Assembly: GCF_027943255.1 (NCBI RefSeq)
Contig: NC_072894.1
Span: 58,655,601-58,719,600, forward strand
Source: Anastrepha obliqua
Lineage: Eukaryota; Arthropoda; Insecta; Diptera; Tephritidae
Direction: 5' to 3'
DNA length: 64,000 bases
The notes beneath the pieces were generated by a model. The model was given only the letters and a program-made list of their open reading frames with translations. It did no database searches and had not been told where the DNA came from. This document shows positions 54,115 through 64,000 of the stretch, in pieces. The position numbers and the translations under genes were made by a program. Each line of letters begins with the position of its first letter. Within the stretch, counting starts at the first letter, position 1.

Positions 54115-55470
54115 ATTAAACTTCTGATATACATGTATTTAAAAACAACTGTATCATAAAATTCAAGAGATTTAGAAAGCTTCTCTTCAAAGCGACAATC
54201 GATAACATAATCATTATGAACGGTATTTGATTCCCGTAAAGCACGAGTACTAGGAATTAGTTTTAAAGTTTTCCCCATAAAAAGGGTAGAGGTTCCTAAG
54301 AGATCGCTGAGATACACTAAATCGAATCTTTTCCAACAAGTACGGACAATCAATTACAATTAAAACCGTCTTTTACTCACAATATTATTACTGGAGTAAT
54401 TGATTGTCCCTACTTAACAGACACAGTATAGGTCTACAGATTTCTAAGCACTTGAGACTTATAAGCATAAAACGAGCAGAATATAATTGCATGTGATCAA
54501 TAAAATTCAGAGGTCGAAGGACATATTTGAGACACATTTTTTGCACACGCTCGATTCTATTGATAGCTTACTGACTACAGGATATCCAAATAAAAACAGC
54601 ATATTCTAAATGAGACCTAACAAATGATGTATTATGTGATTTAATGGATCAGAGAACTTAGTGGCGTTCCGTCTAACGAAGCCCAACGTGGTGAAAGATT
54701 TTGGAGTAATATAATTTATATGGTTATTAGAAGAAAATTTGTTATCAAAGATAACGCCAAGGACCTTAAACTCGGTAACACACTGCAGGACACGAGTCAA
54801 GATACTGTACTTAGTGCGCAAAATGTTAGATGTGTTCGAGTAAGATATTTTAAAGCACTTGAATAAGTTCATCGAAAGACGTGAATTTTGGAACCACAAA
54901 TAAAGCCTATCCATAACGGCTTGTAGTTTAATGGCATCCTCTTGAGTCTTGATCGCTGAGCAGATCTTAAGGTCATCAGTATAAAGAAAAAATTTAGCAA
55001 TTGAGAAACAACTTTTAATGACATTAATAAATAACACAAATAAGAACGTGTTCCTTGCGGAACTCCTGAGTTGGCAGTAAAGGGAGTAGATGAAATTCCA
55101 TCAGTTGTTACAACACAACGTCTATTGCTCAAATAAGGAACAAATTAACATTGCAGGAATGCAGAATGAAAGCCAAAACAAGCTAATTTATTACTGAATA
55201 TTCTACGAAAATCTTTGTCGAAGGCTTTCGGAAAGTCGGTGTAAATATAGTCGACCTGGAAGCCAGCCAAGAAATAATCAATGCAGTATTCGCTAAAAAC
55301 AGGCAGATTAGATACTGCAGATCTCTTAGCAATAAACCCCTGCTGATTTGGGTAAATTAAAGATTTAACCGCAAAGCTCAATTTGGAATTGGCCACGTGC
55401 TCAAAAGTTTTGAAAACAGTCGATAGCTTTGAAATAATTTCTAACGTCATTTTTATTGCCACTAAATTTT
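54115..55470 (-). pseudogene. Jockey-like non-LTR reverse transcriptase, broken
   Basis: On the minus strand: SKLSTVFKTFEHVANSKL, YPNQQGFIAKRSAVSNL and YIYTDFPKAFD at 55462-55145 (RT fingers and first catalytic Asp region). Then TANSGVPQGT at about 55075, FFLYTDDLKICSA at about 54985 (the catalytic YxDD as YTDD), RLSMNLFKCFKISY and FKVLGVIFDNKFS at 54790-54720, and a C-terminal part to about 54115 (CWKRFDLVYLSDLL, STRALRESNTVHNDYVIDCR). All motifs stand in the order of jockey-group RTs, but three frameshifts or small deletions break the ORF. The endonuclease and gag ORFs are absent (5' truncation near 55470 or just upstream). Confidence 0.88.
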
Positions 55471-56099
55471 AGGGGATAGACCAACGCCGGACAATTTTTT
55501 ATCAAAACTGCTGAAAGTCCATCAGCATCAGTTTGAGAGGAAGATTTCAATTTAAGTAAAGCAAAGAGCTCCAAAGTTCATGGGATAATCTAAGTCAGAA
55601 GAAAAGTCGCACGGAAGATCAAGTTTTTCGCCTACAAAATTAGATTTAAAAATATTAGGATAGAAATTTCTTCCCCTTTCTGTGTTAACCTCGTAACTTC
55701 ATTTTTTTTCGAAATTGAGATTTTTAGTGGAAAACACTCCTTAGCACTCCTGTTACGTAAAACAAAACATACAATGTTCATAATCAGTATAGATTTTTTT
55801 TCAGAGCGTTTAGATTTTTCTCGCATCTACCAAACACAGAAGTTAAGTAACTCTAAACATTTTTATCGATTTACTGAAAATTATGATTTTGTAGATACTA
55901 GGTTAACAGAGAAAGAGGACGATTTGCTGCTTACCCTATACTTCGCCCCTGACTTGACGCATTATTTTGGAAAAATATTGGAAAATTATTTTCAAAACGT
56001 ATGCTAAGCTCCCTGAACCATGCGTTGATTGAAAATAAGAAAATAAGTTTCCTATAGGGTGCATTTTCATCCCCAAGGTATTAATAATGTTGCAATGTT
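55471..56099. other. No recognised gene
   Basis: May include decayed upstream sequence of the reverse transcriptase remnant. The 64- and 77-codon ORFs at 55632-56007 are unassigned. Confidence 0.4.
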
Positions 56100-56240
56100 G
56101 CTGGAATCGCTGTTTTAGCTACAAAGCTATGATTACCGACTTTTTGTGGGCTCCAGGTGAAGCTATGAACTTGGATGATCTTTGATTTCAGCAGCATAAT
56201 TTGTCAAGTCACAAACTTCATCAAAAAGTCAAATGCTTTG
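56100..56240 (+). pseudogene. Small DD41D transposase scrap
   Basis: The translation reads AMITDFLWAPGEAMNLDDL, a stop, then FQQHNLSSHKLHQKVK. This corresponds to the segment just before and at the second Asp of the DD41D proteins here (AMINDFFVPELDDVDAGDLWFQQDGATCHT), with the Asp changed to His. About 45 codons only. Confidence 0.5.
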
Positions 56241-57799
56241 TACTCTAAATTCAAGCCAAGGCGAGTCCTTACATGCTAATATCAATAGAGCAGTTGATTT
56301 GTTTTTTCTTCTGCCATAAACATAAGGATGACAGCACAAAATGATGATGATGGTTGATGAAAAGCGCTATCATTTGCACCATCATCGTATGCTTCAAGCT
56401 CCGACTGTATGACAGCTACTCAACGTAGTTCGTCTTTTTCTTTTTATTTTCTAGTTTAAGTTTTTGTGAGTTTTGGAGGTTAAAAATTGATTTTGGCCTA
56501 CTGCAATCATCTTGAACTTATGCACCTTTGTTCAGCAAAAAATATTCTGCTTAACTATTGTATTATGCAAGTCATTCTATTCAGTTCTGAAATATTGTTT
56601 GTGATGTTTTATCAACTAGCTGAGCATTCCAGTCTACGGCATAGATACTAGCCTACCAAAGCGTAAAGTGCAATCGAAAGTTTTCTGGCTTGCTCATTAA
56701 GACCGTAGCTCCTACTTTTTTGTTTAGATTATGAAGGGGAATACTCGGGCTATGAACTGAATAAATCTTTTGAGCTTGCGCCAAAAGCTTAGGCTATCAA
56801 ACAGCTGAACCATTCAGAGAGCGTCGTGGTTTAGTGATTCTGCTCAATCACTACGCTCGTGTAGGCCATTTGTAAAGTTTGGCACATCGCAGAGTATCGT
56901 ATATTCCATAGATGCCATCTTCAACATATACAATTTATTACATATAAGGCAGTATTCACATAAGTAATACTCGAATGTTTTTTTCAGCAAGTCCCATCTT
57001 AACAAGATGGTACCTCTATCTGCCGTGTCTTGTCAGAAACATAGTATAGGTTCGTAGACCCTCCGTGCTCAATTCTATAAATCGCTTAAATAAAAGCAAA
57101 ACAGAAGCAGCTTTATAAACTTGAGGGCGCCCTTATCTTCCCAATCACTGCCCGGAATAATAGCCTTCTGCAGCATACACATTAAACGTACATCCACCAG
57201 GTGTTCACTTTTCTGCTGTAATATGAGCTAATACGTGACTTGGTGCAACTGCTTTGTGGGTGTTAGTATTCGTATATGTACGTATATTTTTATCTGTGCA
57301 TGTGTAGTTAGTGGTATACTATGGTGTACGTGATATATATACACTCGAGTACCTGCAGCACCATCTCTCAGTTGCATTCATACATACACATATACATGCA
57401 AGCAAAAACATCCCGCTTTTGTCCTGTGGATATGCTGCTGCTAGTGATATGAGTGTGCATATAATCGCATTTATTGCGCTCAGGTGCCGAGTGACGTGGC
57501 CATTTATACGATTTTCATGGCTGCCTCTGATATTATGAGTCAATTGTTTTTCTTTATATTCTGATTGGATTTTTTCATAATTCATTTATATTTGAATATC
57601 GTCTGGATACTACGAATTATTAGCGGCTTGAATCAAATTGGTGCCAGTTTTGGCAAGGTCAGATAATTGCGCCAAACGTGCCATTGTTATTGACACCTCC
57701 CATCACATATCCTGTTACGTGCAAGCGAAATTAAAGGATTGGTGTAGGTAGTATTTGAATGGGAACTTACTTTTGCTAGTCATATACATTTTATTATCA
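56241..57799. other. No recognised gene
   Basis: About 1.6 kb, AT-rich. Overlapping ORFs on both strands at 57311-57585 lie in CATATG-type simple sequence and are not convincing. Confidence 0.5.
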
Positions 57800-58310
57800 C
57801 CAAATCTTACGCCATACTATCTTTTGTTAAGCGTCATAGCTCCGATTTCTCTGATCCTTATATGGTGAAGCTTTTGTATACAGCTTTTGTAGGCTCCAAA
57901 CTTGAGTGGTTTCCGTGTTATACGTGCCATATCGCTAGAATTGAACGAGCTCAGAAAGTATTCTTACATTGCGCGTTGCGTAATTTACGCTTTTCGGATG
58001 CAATGCCTACATATAATATGAAGTGCGATGCTTATTGATCAACTTAAAATATTTGCAAAACAGAAGAATAATCCTATCCTTGTCCTTTATTTTTGGTTCG
58101 ATCCTCGGTACCATTGACTGTCCGGTGCTTCTTGAGAGGATTTTCTTTAACATTCCGGTCAAAGCTCTGGGTAGTTTGGAGTTAGTCTGTCAAAATCTCT
58201 TTATGCTCCTATTACTAGAACCTTAATTAAATTTAATAAAATTGCTAAATTTATTGTCCATTAAGCCTATACGAATATATTATATTCATTTGCGTAATAA
58301 ATAAATAAAT
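57800..58310 (+). pseudogene. Jockey-like non-LTR retrotransposon 3' end
   Basis: Plus-strand frames read VKLLYTAFVGSKLEWF, HIARIERAQKVFLHCALRNLRFSDAMPTYNMKC, then after a shift MRCLLINLKYLQNRRIILSLSFIFGSILGTIDCPVLLERIFFNIPVKALGSL. This is the post-RT C-terminal region of jockey-type elements (the usual LLYTSFVRSKLEY..RIERVQKKFL). It ends near the AATAAATAAATAAATAA tail at 58295-58312, which would be the 3' terminus. The upstream RT core is missing. The opposite-strand remnant at 54115-55470 may belong to a related family, but its C-terminus is different. Confidence 0.82.
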
Positions 58311-58314
58311 AATT

Positions 58315-58855
58315 CAACGGGAGCTTTTAATACGTATACTAAGAAAATGTTGGTAAGTCTTTAGAAACCTCTAAAATACAAAATGAATATTTGATTCTTT
58401 GCTTGATCGTAATTTATACGCTGCCGTTCATCCGATTGGGATGAAATTTTGTAAACTCATTATCAGAAATTCCGAAAGATCGGTTCGTAGTCGAGTTATT
58501 GCAACTTCTATGTTTAAGAACCGAAACGATTATTATTGACAAACTTCTCTGATATTGACTAAGAAAACAAAAAAAAAATAAATCGATAAATGGTGAAACT
58601 CGCTGTCGGATGCATACGACTAAATGTGGTCTTCCATATGCTCGTATTTGGATATGGCTTAAAACAAAAATACAAGCAGTTCAAATTGGTAACGCCGTTT
58701 TCCGTAACGCCGCAGAAATTCCAATATTCCATAATTTAATTATTCATACACGAAAAGTAACCCGGAAACTGCGTTAAAAATATATGCACTGAAGATGATG
58801 ATAATTCACAAAACAGACACCGCAAACCAGAAGATGGAGATCTTAAAAAAAAAAA
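58315..58855. other. No recognised gene
   Basis: AT-rich with no assignable ORF. It could include 3' sequence of the Helentron-like element to its right; no boundary seen. Confidence 0.4.
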
Positions 58856-58962
58856 ATACCAGTCTACCGGTTAGACGGGATAGAAGTGAAACCTTCCGTA
58901 AGACAAACTGAGAGAGAATGATATTGCTACAAAGTTCATATTTTATTTTCTTCATTTTATTA

Positions 58963-59364
58963 TTATTCATCCTCAATGTTTTCAATTTCAACAAATGATA
59001 CGAGTGGCTTATGATAGCTAAAATATGATACAAATGCTTTGGTTTCGATGTTGTCAACATATCTTTGAAATACCGCGTCAATTGTTGTTTTTGATCGTGT
59101 TGTCGGTTCAGTGCGATTGTTACACATTTTTAAATTGAATGTTGTATTGAGAAAGTCAATTGAAGGAACCGCTGTGTCTAATGCAAAATTTACGTTAAAA
59201 TCGCCACTTAAAATCATTGGAACTTTATCGTAATCTTTTCTAAGTATCCGCGATACTTCTGGTGTATACTTTATTAAATTTTCGTGAATGAATTCCGTGA
59301 TGCTATTTATTGATTTTTTTTTCTGTCGATATTCACGACACTTTTCTGCATTGTTTTTCGGCAT
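58963..59364 (-). CDS. Fused ORF with endonuclease-like C-terminus (Helentron-associated)
   Basis: A 133-codon uninterrupted ORF. The first 17 or so residues, MPKNNAEKCREYRQKKK, resemble the basic start of proteins I associate with Helitron-type elements of insects. From about residue 34 the sequence reads YTPEVSRILRKDYDKVPMILSGDFNVNFA, where GDFNVNF is the Asp/Asn motif of the exonuclease-endonuclease-phosphatase fold. It continues with FLNTTFNLKMCNNRTEPTTRSKTTIDAVF and SYFSYHKPLVSFVEI, where SYHKP corresponds to the catalytic SDH motif. Only the C-terminal third of the fold is present, so it should have no nuclease activity alone. It is probably the scar of an internal deletion that stayed in frame. 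The lack of any stop is notable. Confidence 0.6.
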   Translation of the reverse strand: MPKNNAEKCREYRQKKKSINSITEFIHENLIKYTPEVSRILRKDYDKVPMILSGDFNVNFALDTAVPSIDFLNTTFNLKMCNNRTEPTTRSKTTIDAVFQRYVDNIETKAFVSYFSYHKPLVSFVEIENIEDE

Positions 59365-59437
59365 AATTGCGGTAAATATTTAAAAATGAAAATATTTACG
59401 AATATAGAAATACACACGCGGTTGCTATTATGAGCGC

Positions 59438-59552
59438 CCCCAGCAAAACCTGCGTGACCGAAACTCTAACACAATTACATTTTTTTGAATGTTACAAACA
59501 CATATGCACGCAGGTTTTGCTGGGGCGTGACCGAAACTCTAACACAATTACA
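59438..59552. repeat. Inverted plus direct repeat pair
   Basis: CCCCAGCAAAACCTGCGTG at 59438-59456 pairs exactly with CACGCAGGTTTTGCTGGGG at 59507-59525, a 19-bp perfect inverted repeat with a 50-base loop. Overlapping these, a 28-bp direct repeat starting GCGTGACCGAAACTCTAACA lies at 59452-59479 and 59525-59552. It probably forms the terminal structure of the adjacent Helentron-like element. Confidence 0.9.
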
Positions 59553-59683
59553 CATATGCACTCGTATTTGTTTGAAAATCGACTTTTTTTTTGGTTCTCC
59601 GTCACCTTTGGAAAATGTGTAAACAGTAAGCAAACTTTATTCAAATATTTTCCCTCATTTTTGCATCAGTAAAATTAAACAAA

Positions 59684-59895
59684 CGCCGTAGCCGAATGGG
59701 TTGGTGCGTGACACTATTCAGAATTCACAGAGAGAACGTCAGTTCGAATCTCGGTGAAAACACCAAAATTAAGGAAAACTATTTTTCTAATAGCGCTCAC
59801 CCCTCAGCAGGCAATGGCAAAACACCGAGTGTATTTCTGCCATGAAAAAAAGCTCCTCATAAACATATCATAAAATAAAATAAAATATCTGTTTA
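59684..59895 (+). repeat. tRNA-derived SINE with head
   Basis: Begins ACGCCGTAGCCGAATGGG (A box) with the B-box form AGTTCGAATCTCGG. Then come TTTTTCTAATAGCGCTCACC, CAGCAGGCAATGGCAAAAC and CCATGAAAAAAAGCTCCTCA, stopping at AAAATATCTG. The 3' third is absent. Confidence 0.92.
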
Positions 59896-59920
59896 AAAAA
59901 AATTTTTTTCTTGTGATTCG

Positions 59921-60128
59921 ACGCTACGTTTATATCAACATATAATATAACGCTTCGTAACTAAATAACTTTTAGGCCAGTACCTGCAGCATGACACGGT
60001 AGCCGACCGACTAGCAATGTGAGCTTCCGATCCAAAATCCTTGGTTCGAATCACAAGAAAAAATAAAATTTATTTTTATTTAGTTCGTCGCTACTTTTAT
60101 ATCAACATATAATATAACGCTTCGTAGC
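59921..60128. repeat. Direct repeat pair around a tRNA-like sequence
   Basis: A segment including TATATCAACATATAATATAA and CGCTTCGTA occurs at 59921-59960 and again at 60087-60127, offset 167 bp. A tRNA-like stretch with A and B boxes lies between the copies. Confidence 0.88.
59990..60065 (+). repeat. tRNA-like sequence, probably a second SINE type
   Basis: GGTAGCCGACCGACTAGCAA carries an A-box-like GTAGCCGACCG and, 38 bp on, GGTTCGAATCA fits a pol III B box. I could not pair the ends into a 7-bp acceptor stem, so a functional tRNA is unlikely. It is followed by AAAAATAAAATTTATTTT. Likely a tRNA-derived repeat unit related in origin to, but distinct from, the main SINE. Confidence 0.5.
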
Positions 60129-61542
60129 CAAGTTGGTCGCTTTTTTCGTTTCACTTTTTCCCAAATCACTCCCAACGATTCTAAAGAAGTTTTCACTTCA
60201 AAAAACAAATAAAATAATAGATGTGGGCAATGAAATCGTTCACAGATGGATTGTGCCTTATTCCCTTTTGTCTCTCACAGGCCCGTGCGCAAACCCTCAG
60301 ATTTAGGGGGGGTTTTAAAAAAATGTTACAATAAACGTTACATTGTGTCATTTCTTAAAGTAATTATAAACAATGAGATTTTGGGTATTTTTTTTTCTCT
60401 GTGCAGATGATGGGAATACAAAATGTGTATCTTATATACGTATGTTATGATTGGGAGCAATACTAGAAAACAATTCAATAAATATTATATATTGATCAAA
60501 ATTAAATATTTTTCGGGACTGTTAGCAATACAGATTTGTATAATCTAATTAAAATTACATTTTTATGTGGATTAACTCCAGATTACAACACAACGTAAGT
60601 CAAGGATAAAAATTTGTATCTTGAAGTCAAACAGGCTTTTTCAGAAATGCCAATTTTTTTCATATCGATTCATATCAAGAAAGATTTTAAAATTTCGAAT
60701 TGCAGATGATCCTGTTACCAACAATCGATTCATTACGTCATGAATGTCGACGAAGTTTTAATTATTATTATTATTTTTTAAATTCGTAGGATTATTTCAG
60801 TGTGCTACGACATAAATTATCGGTGCCAAAGGGTACCGATTGTGTAATGAAACAATACTCCCTGTGCAAAAAATTTTGCGGTATGTCATCGAGGAATGGA
60901 AAGTCGAAAGGCAAAGATATGCTCATTCCATACATTTCCATTATTCCCGCCGGTATGCCATTTGATATCAAATGACGGCAGTTCCTATTCTTGCATCCTT
61001 TGTGATCATTAACAATGCAAATAAAATCTAGGAAATCCGCGTGAATTACATGACCAATTAGTTATATATTCCATGCTCGCTACTCGGGCACCAAAACTAA
61101 TTTGTTTTTGCTAAACAAATATTGTCTACCACACACCACTTAAACAATAACCGAATAGCGGCATGAAGTCGTATCTGTTTTTCACATGATTTTTCATCTA
61201 AAAGATAGTTCTAAAATCTGAAATGTTTACTTCTTCGTGTGATAAGGTATGACTGCAAAATTCGATACTGATTTCCTCGTTTCTCTAGAATAGGTTTTTG
61301 AAGACATCGGGAGTCGCTATTATACAATTTTTTTTACACGATATTTCCACAATTTCTTTCTTTAAGACGGCAACTTGTTGGTACATAATAAAAGTCATAT
61401 GTCCGCCGTTAAAGGGTGATCTACACATCTCGTTTACCATTGACTCTTAAAATTTGTGTATAACTACTTTACAAATCTGCCGCGCTGAAACTAAAGTCGA
61501 CAGAACAGTTAATGAGTTCAATCAGAAGGTTTATAGTTAGAA
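60129..61542. other. No recognised gene
   Basis: About 1.4 kb of AT-rich DNA. No ORF of note and no repeat recognised. Confidence 0.5.
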
Positions 61543-61620
61543 GGGCTTTTCTAATAGAAATCCCCATCAGCGACAACCCGCTGAGTATATTTTTGCCATG
61601 AAAAATCTTTATCGGGAGTT
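61543..61620 (+). repeat. tRNA-derived SINE, body fragment
   Basis: GGGCTTTTCTAATAGAAATC, then CATCAGCGACAACCCGCTGA and TTTTTGCCATGAAAAATC match, with gaps, the CTAATAGCGGTCGCCCCTCAGCAGGC..TTTCTGCCATGAAAAAGCTC part of the family. Confidence 0.6.
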
Positions 61621-62485
61621 AATTTTTTGATGAGCACCATTCCAGTTTCATTGACAACTAACTTCGGGTATCAACTTCAGTTTCACTTTAAGGTTTTCAT
61701 AAGCCATCCTATAGGCCGTCGAGCAGAAAAATTATAATTCATGTTAATAATCTTCAAAGCTCGAAAAACTATATTTATGTTATTTCCATATTGTATATCT
61801 TATGCGAAGTTATTGATTAAAGTTACTGGCAAATATTCAAACATTTTTCCACCATTTCTGCTCCACTGCTCTGTTAAAGTGACGCATAAATGTCTCATTG
61901 AACTATTTGCGTATTGTGAGCATGACTTAACAAATACATAACTGTACGTAAACAATACTTTTGGGTGCAATTGAACTGCATAGTACAAAGATAATAAAAG
62001 TAGAAGAAGAACTAAAAAACAATATAAATGTGGTTGAAATAGCTTTTGTTATACCCAAAGCAGATATGAAACTGAATTCTCATATAATCTAAAACTTTGA
62101 GCCCATATTAGGCCTTTGTTGCTAGCGCTGATAAACAGTTATTTGTTAAATAATTTATTATTGTTCAAATGTTTAAAAATAAAATAAATAAATAAATAAT
62201 ATTTTTTGTTAACAGGAGGGTTTTGAACTGTACCAGAATTCAAAAGCTGGCGATGAAGTGAAAAAGTGTGCATAATAGAAAGTTTTAGACCTAAAAAGTT
62301 TAGCAGCAAAAAAGGAGTATGTTTTATTATAATTTTATGGAGACTTCCTTAATGATGCCGCTTTTGTTATTCCGTTATCCTAAACTGCAGAAGTCAAGAG
62401 TTTAAGAGTCGATCAATTTTTTGTTCTATTGAAATGTTTTTTTTTTTATTGGAATGTTATAAATTCCTCAATACATTTCCTTCAC
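61621..62485. other. No recognised gene
   Basis: AT-rich. An AAATAAATAAATAAATAA run at 62176-62200 could be a retrotransposon tail, but no coding sequence is attached. Confidence 0.45.
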
Positions 62486-63720
62486 TTACGCCTCATTACA
62501 ACTATGAAATAACATTACTGTACGGCAATATATATGTAAATATATTTCCTGGAAAACAGGTGTCACAAATTTATATATTTTGGCAATCCGCTCAGATTTC
62601 TGGAACAAGATCGTGAGGTTTTTTCCGTTTAAGTCTCCGTCATTGTTCAACAGGGTTGGCATATTTTTCGAGCCTTTTGCTATGAGCATATGATTTGACA
62701 ACTTCAGATACCGACGTAATCTTAAGGTCAGGATGTAAGTCAATGTTTCACCCATATGTACTATAAGGCCTTTACTACACTTTTTATAAATTTGTTTTGA
62801 AATCGTTGAAATTTTTAAATATCTGTTTGGTTAGCAAAGCCCCACAACTGTATGACATAAGCCCACACAGGCTTAAATATTTGGTTATAAATTAAAAGTT
62901 TATTTTTGAGTTTGTTTGTTCGTAAAATCTACATGAGTTGATTTAGTGTAAATAAGTTTTATATGCCACTTCATAGTCCGTTCAATGATTTTGTTAACGT
63001 CCTTCTTGTGGGCTGAGTTTCGTAATCACCGATTGTTAAAATCCACGTATCGTCAGAAAAGATAGCCGTTATGCTATTTTTAGATGTGAAAAGCACATAC
63101 TCGTCCAATGTCCAATGATACTTCGCTGTGAAACACCGGCATTTATTGGCTTAAGGCTTGAAAAAGTTCCATCGTGCTTGATCCTGAAGTATTTATTGTT
63201 CAGAATGTTTAGAAGAAGTTAATATGCCCCAAAAATTCCTTTAGCTTATGGAGTAGCCATTCATGCCATATATCATCGAAGGCCTGAGCAACATTGAGAT
63301 ATATGGAAGAACATACTTTCTTCTCTTCGATTGCGTCTTCTATTACGCTTGTGATTCTGTGCACTGGCTCTATTGTTGAGTGCTTTGATCGACATCCGAA
63401 CTGGTGATTAAAAATAAGCCGTTAGTTTTCAATAAAAGGTTACAATCCCCTCAGAATTATTTTGTCCAGTCACTTAGACATTATAGGTAGCAAGGACATC
63501 GGACGGTATGATGACACTTTTTGAGGACTTTGGCCCGGTTTTGCTATTTGCTATCACTATTACTTCTGACACTTCTCAGTAAGTCTAGAGCTTTATTCTG
63601 ATCTGTTGGCCAATAAGTTGGTTTTCCAGTTGATATAAATTCACAACCTGTTTCTCTTGCAGCTTTGTAATATTCCCGACCTTTTGTTGTTGAAAATATG
63701 TTATCTGGTTCTGCATGCGC
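62486..63720 (-). pseudogene. Jockey-like non-LTR retrotransposon with EN-RT deletion
   Basis: From 63720 downward on the minus strand: KGREYYKAARETGCEFISTG and KPTYWPTDQNKALDLL, the C-terminal part of a jockey-type endonuclease. A junction follows straight into the RT entry region (SKSVIIPSDVL), then (63400-63230) a decayed RT palm with LNILNNKYFRIKHDG and GVSQRSIIGHWTSMCF (usual GVPQGSxLGP), FSDDTWILT as the catalytic box near 63065, and the post-RT part KLLIYNQIFKPVWAYVIQLW, LRLRRYLKLSNHMLI and NMPTLLNNDGDL near 62640. Frameshifts and stops abound. The direct EN-to-RT junction indicates an internal deletion. Confidence 0.82.
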
Positions 63721-64000
63721 GCTTAGGGGTACTTTTCATCTTTCTTTTGGTTTTTTTTCGGATGTTTATAAATTTTTTTTTTCTTAAAGCCTTAAGCTTA
63801 AAATCTTCCTTAGTTATCAAATGCGCAGACTGGTGACTTATTTAAAAAAATTTAGCGAGTTTTCGTACCGAAACGTCGCAATTTCTAGGAATCGGTCTTC
63901 TTAGTACTGACGGATCACTTTCGTTCGGTTTCTGTCACTATTTGCACACTTCCTCTGTTGACTATTCGTACAACGGTCCGCTGAACAAATCTTCTTTTCA
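63721..64000. other. No recognised gene at the window edge
   Basis: AT-rich sequence upstream of the endonuclease remnant. It may be further 5' sequence of the same element, but no motif is readable. Confidence 0.4.

Larger units (their letters stand above)
58862..59552 (-). mobile_element. Helentron/Helitron-like non-autonomous derivative
   Basis: On the minus strand the presumed 5' end lies at about 59552 and contains a 19-bp inverted repeat plus a 28-bp direct repeat (listed separately). One short ORF (59364-58963) follows, then a 3' hairpin candidate GTCTACCGGTTAGAC at 58862-58876. The ORF joins a start seen in Helitron-associated proteins to a C-terminal endonuclease-like tail known from Helentrons, so most of an autonomous element (Rep and helicase) would be deleted. 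Ends are inferred, not proven. Confidence 0.5.

Overview
The window reads as AT-rich genomic DNA of a higher animal, most likely a fly (Diptera). There are no operons or ribosome binding sites. The coding matter is almost entirely insect-type transposable elements: RTE, jockey-like and R1/LOA-like non-LTR retrotransposons, piggyBac, mariner (DD34D), DD37D and DD41D IS630-Tc1-mariner elements, Helitron/Helentron-like pieces and a tRNA-derived SINE. The DD41D ('rosa') group was first described from a tephritid fruit fly, and the mix here fits a tephritid-like fly, but that placement is inference.

Layout. 0-8 kb: SINE debris, a decayed RTE copy (1209-2756), the 3' part of an RNase-H-bearing non-LTR element (minus, 2758-3990), two DD37D transposase remnants and another RNase H tail. 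8-11 kb: a complete but dead piggyBac element with TTAA target sites, itself split by a full-length SINE with an 11-bp target duplication. 11-19.9 kb: mostly unassignable AT-rich DNA with mariner and SINE scraps. 19.9-22.3 kb: a second piggyBac family, nearly whole, with two frameshifts. 24-25.5 kb: a mariner with perfect 27-bp inverted repeats and one stop codon. 26-28 kb: two different DD41D transposases fused end to end. 28.2-34.3 kb is the most striking block: a 644-bp (ACATA)n array, a satellite with an exact 375-bp unit arranged as a 750-bp dimer, a terminus resembling a Helitron 5' end, and an intact RTE retrotransposon inserted across that terminus. 36-38 kb: a broken R1/LOA-like element. 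40-43 kb: a deleted DD41D copy, then a mariner split by a 734-bp TTAA MITE. 43.6-45.5 kb: RNase H pieces of a non-LTR element that look separated by about 1.2 kb. 46-50.5 kb: SINE, DD41D and mariner remnants. 51.4-52.7 kb: an intact DD41D element. 53.2-53.9 kb: the only good host-gene candidate, a 227-residue four-helix membrane protein. 54-58.3 kb: jockey-like reverse transcriptase remnants. 58.9-59.6 kb: a small Helentron-like derivative with a fused 133-residue ORF. 59.7-64 kb: SINE, a tRNA-like repeat pair and a last jockey-like remnant.

Functionally this is a transposon graveyard with a few recent arrivals. The RTE at 31-34 kb and the DD41D element at 51-52 kb keep open reading frames and clean target duplications and could be sources of activity. 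The SINE is presumably mobilised in trans by a non-LTR reverse transcriptase, and the deleted DD41D copy and the TTAA MITE would depend on transposase from intact relatives. Nesting gives a relative order: piggyBac before SINE near 10 kb, mariner before MITE near 42 kb, satellite/Helitron-like block before RTE near 31 kb. All family assignments come from reading motifs by eye; no database search was run.
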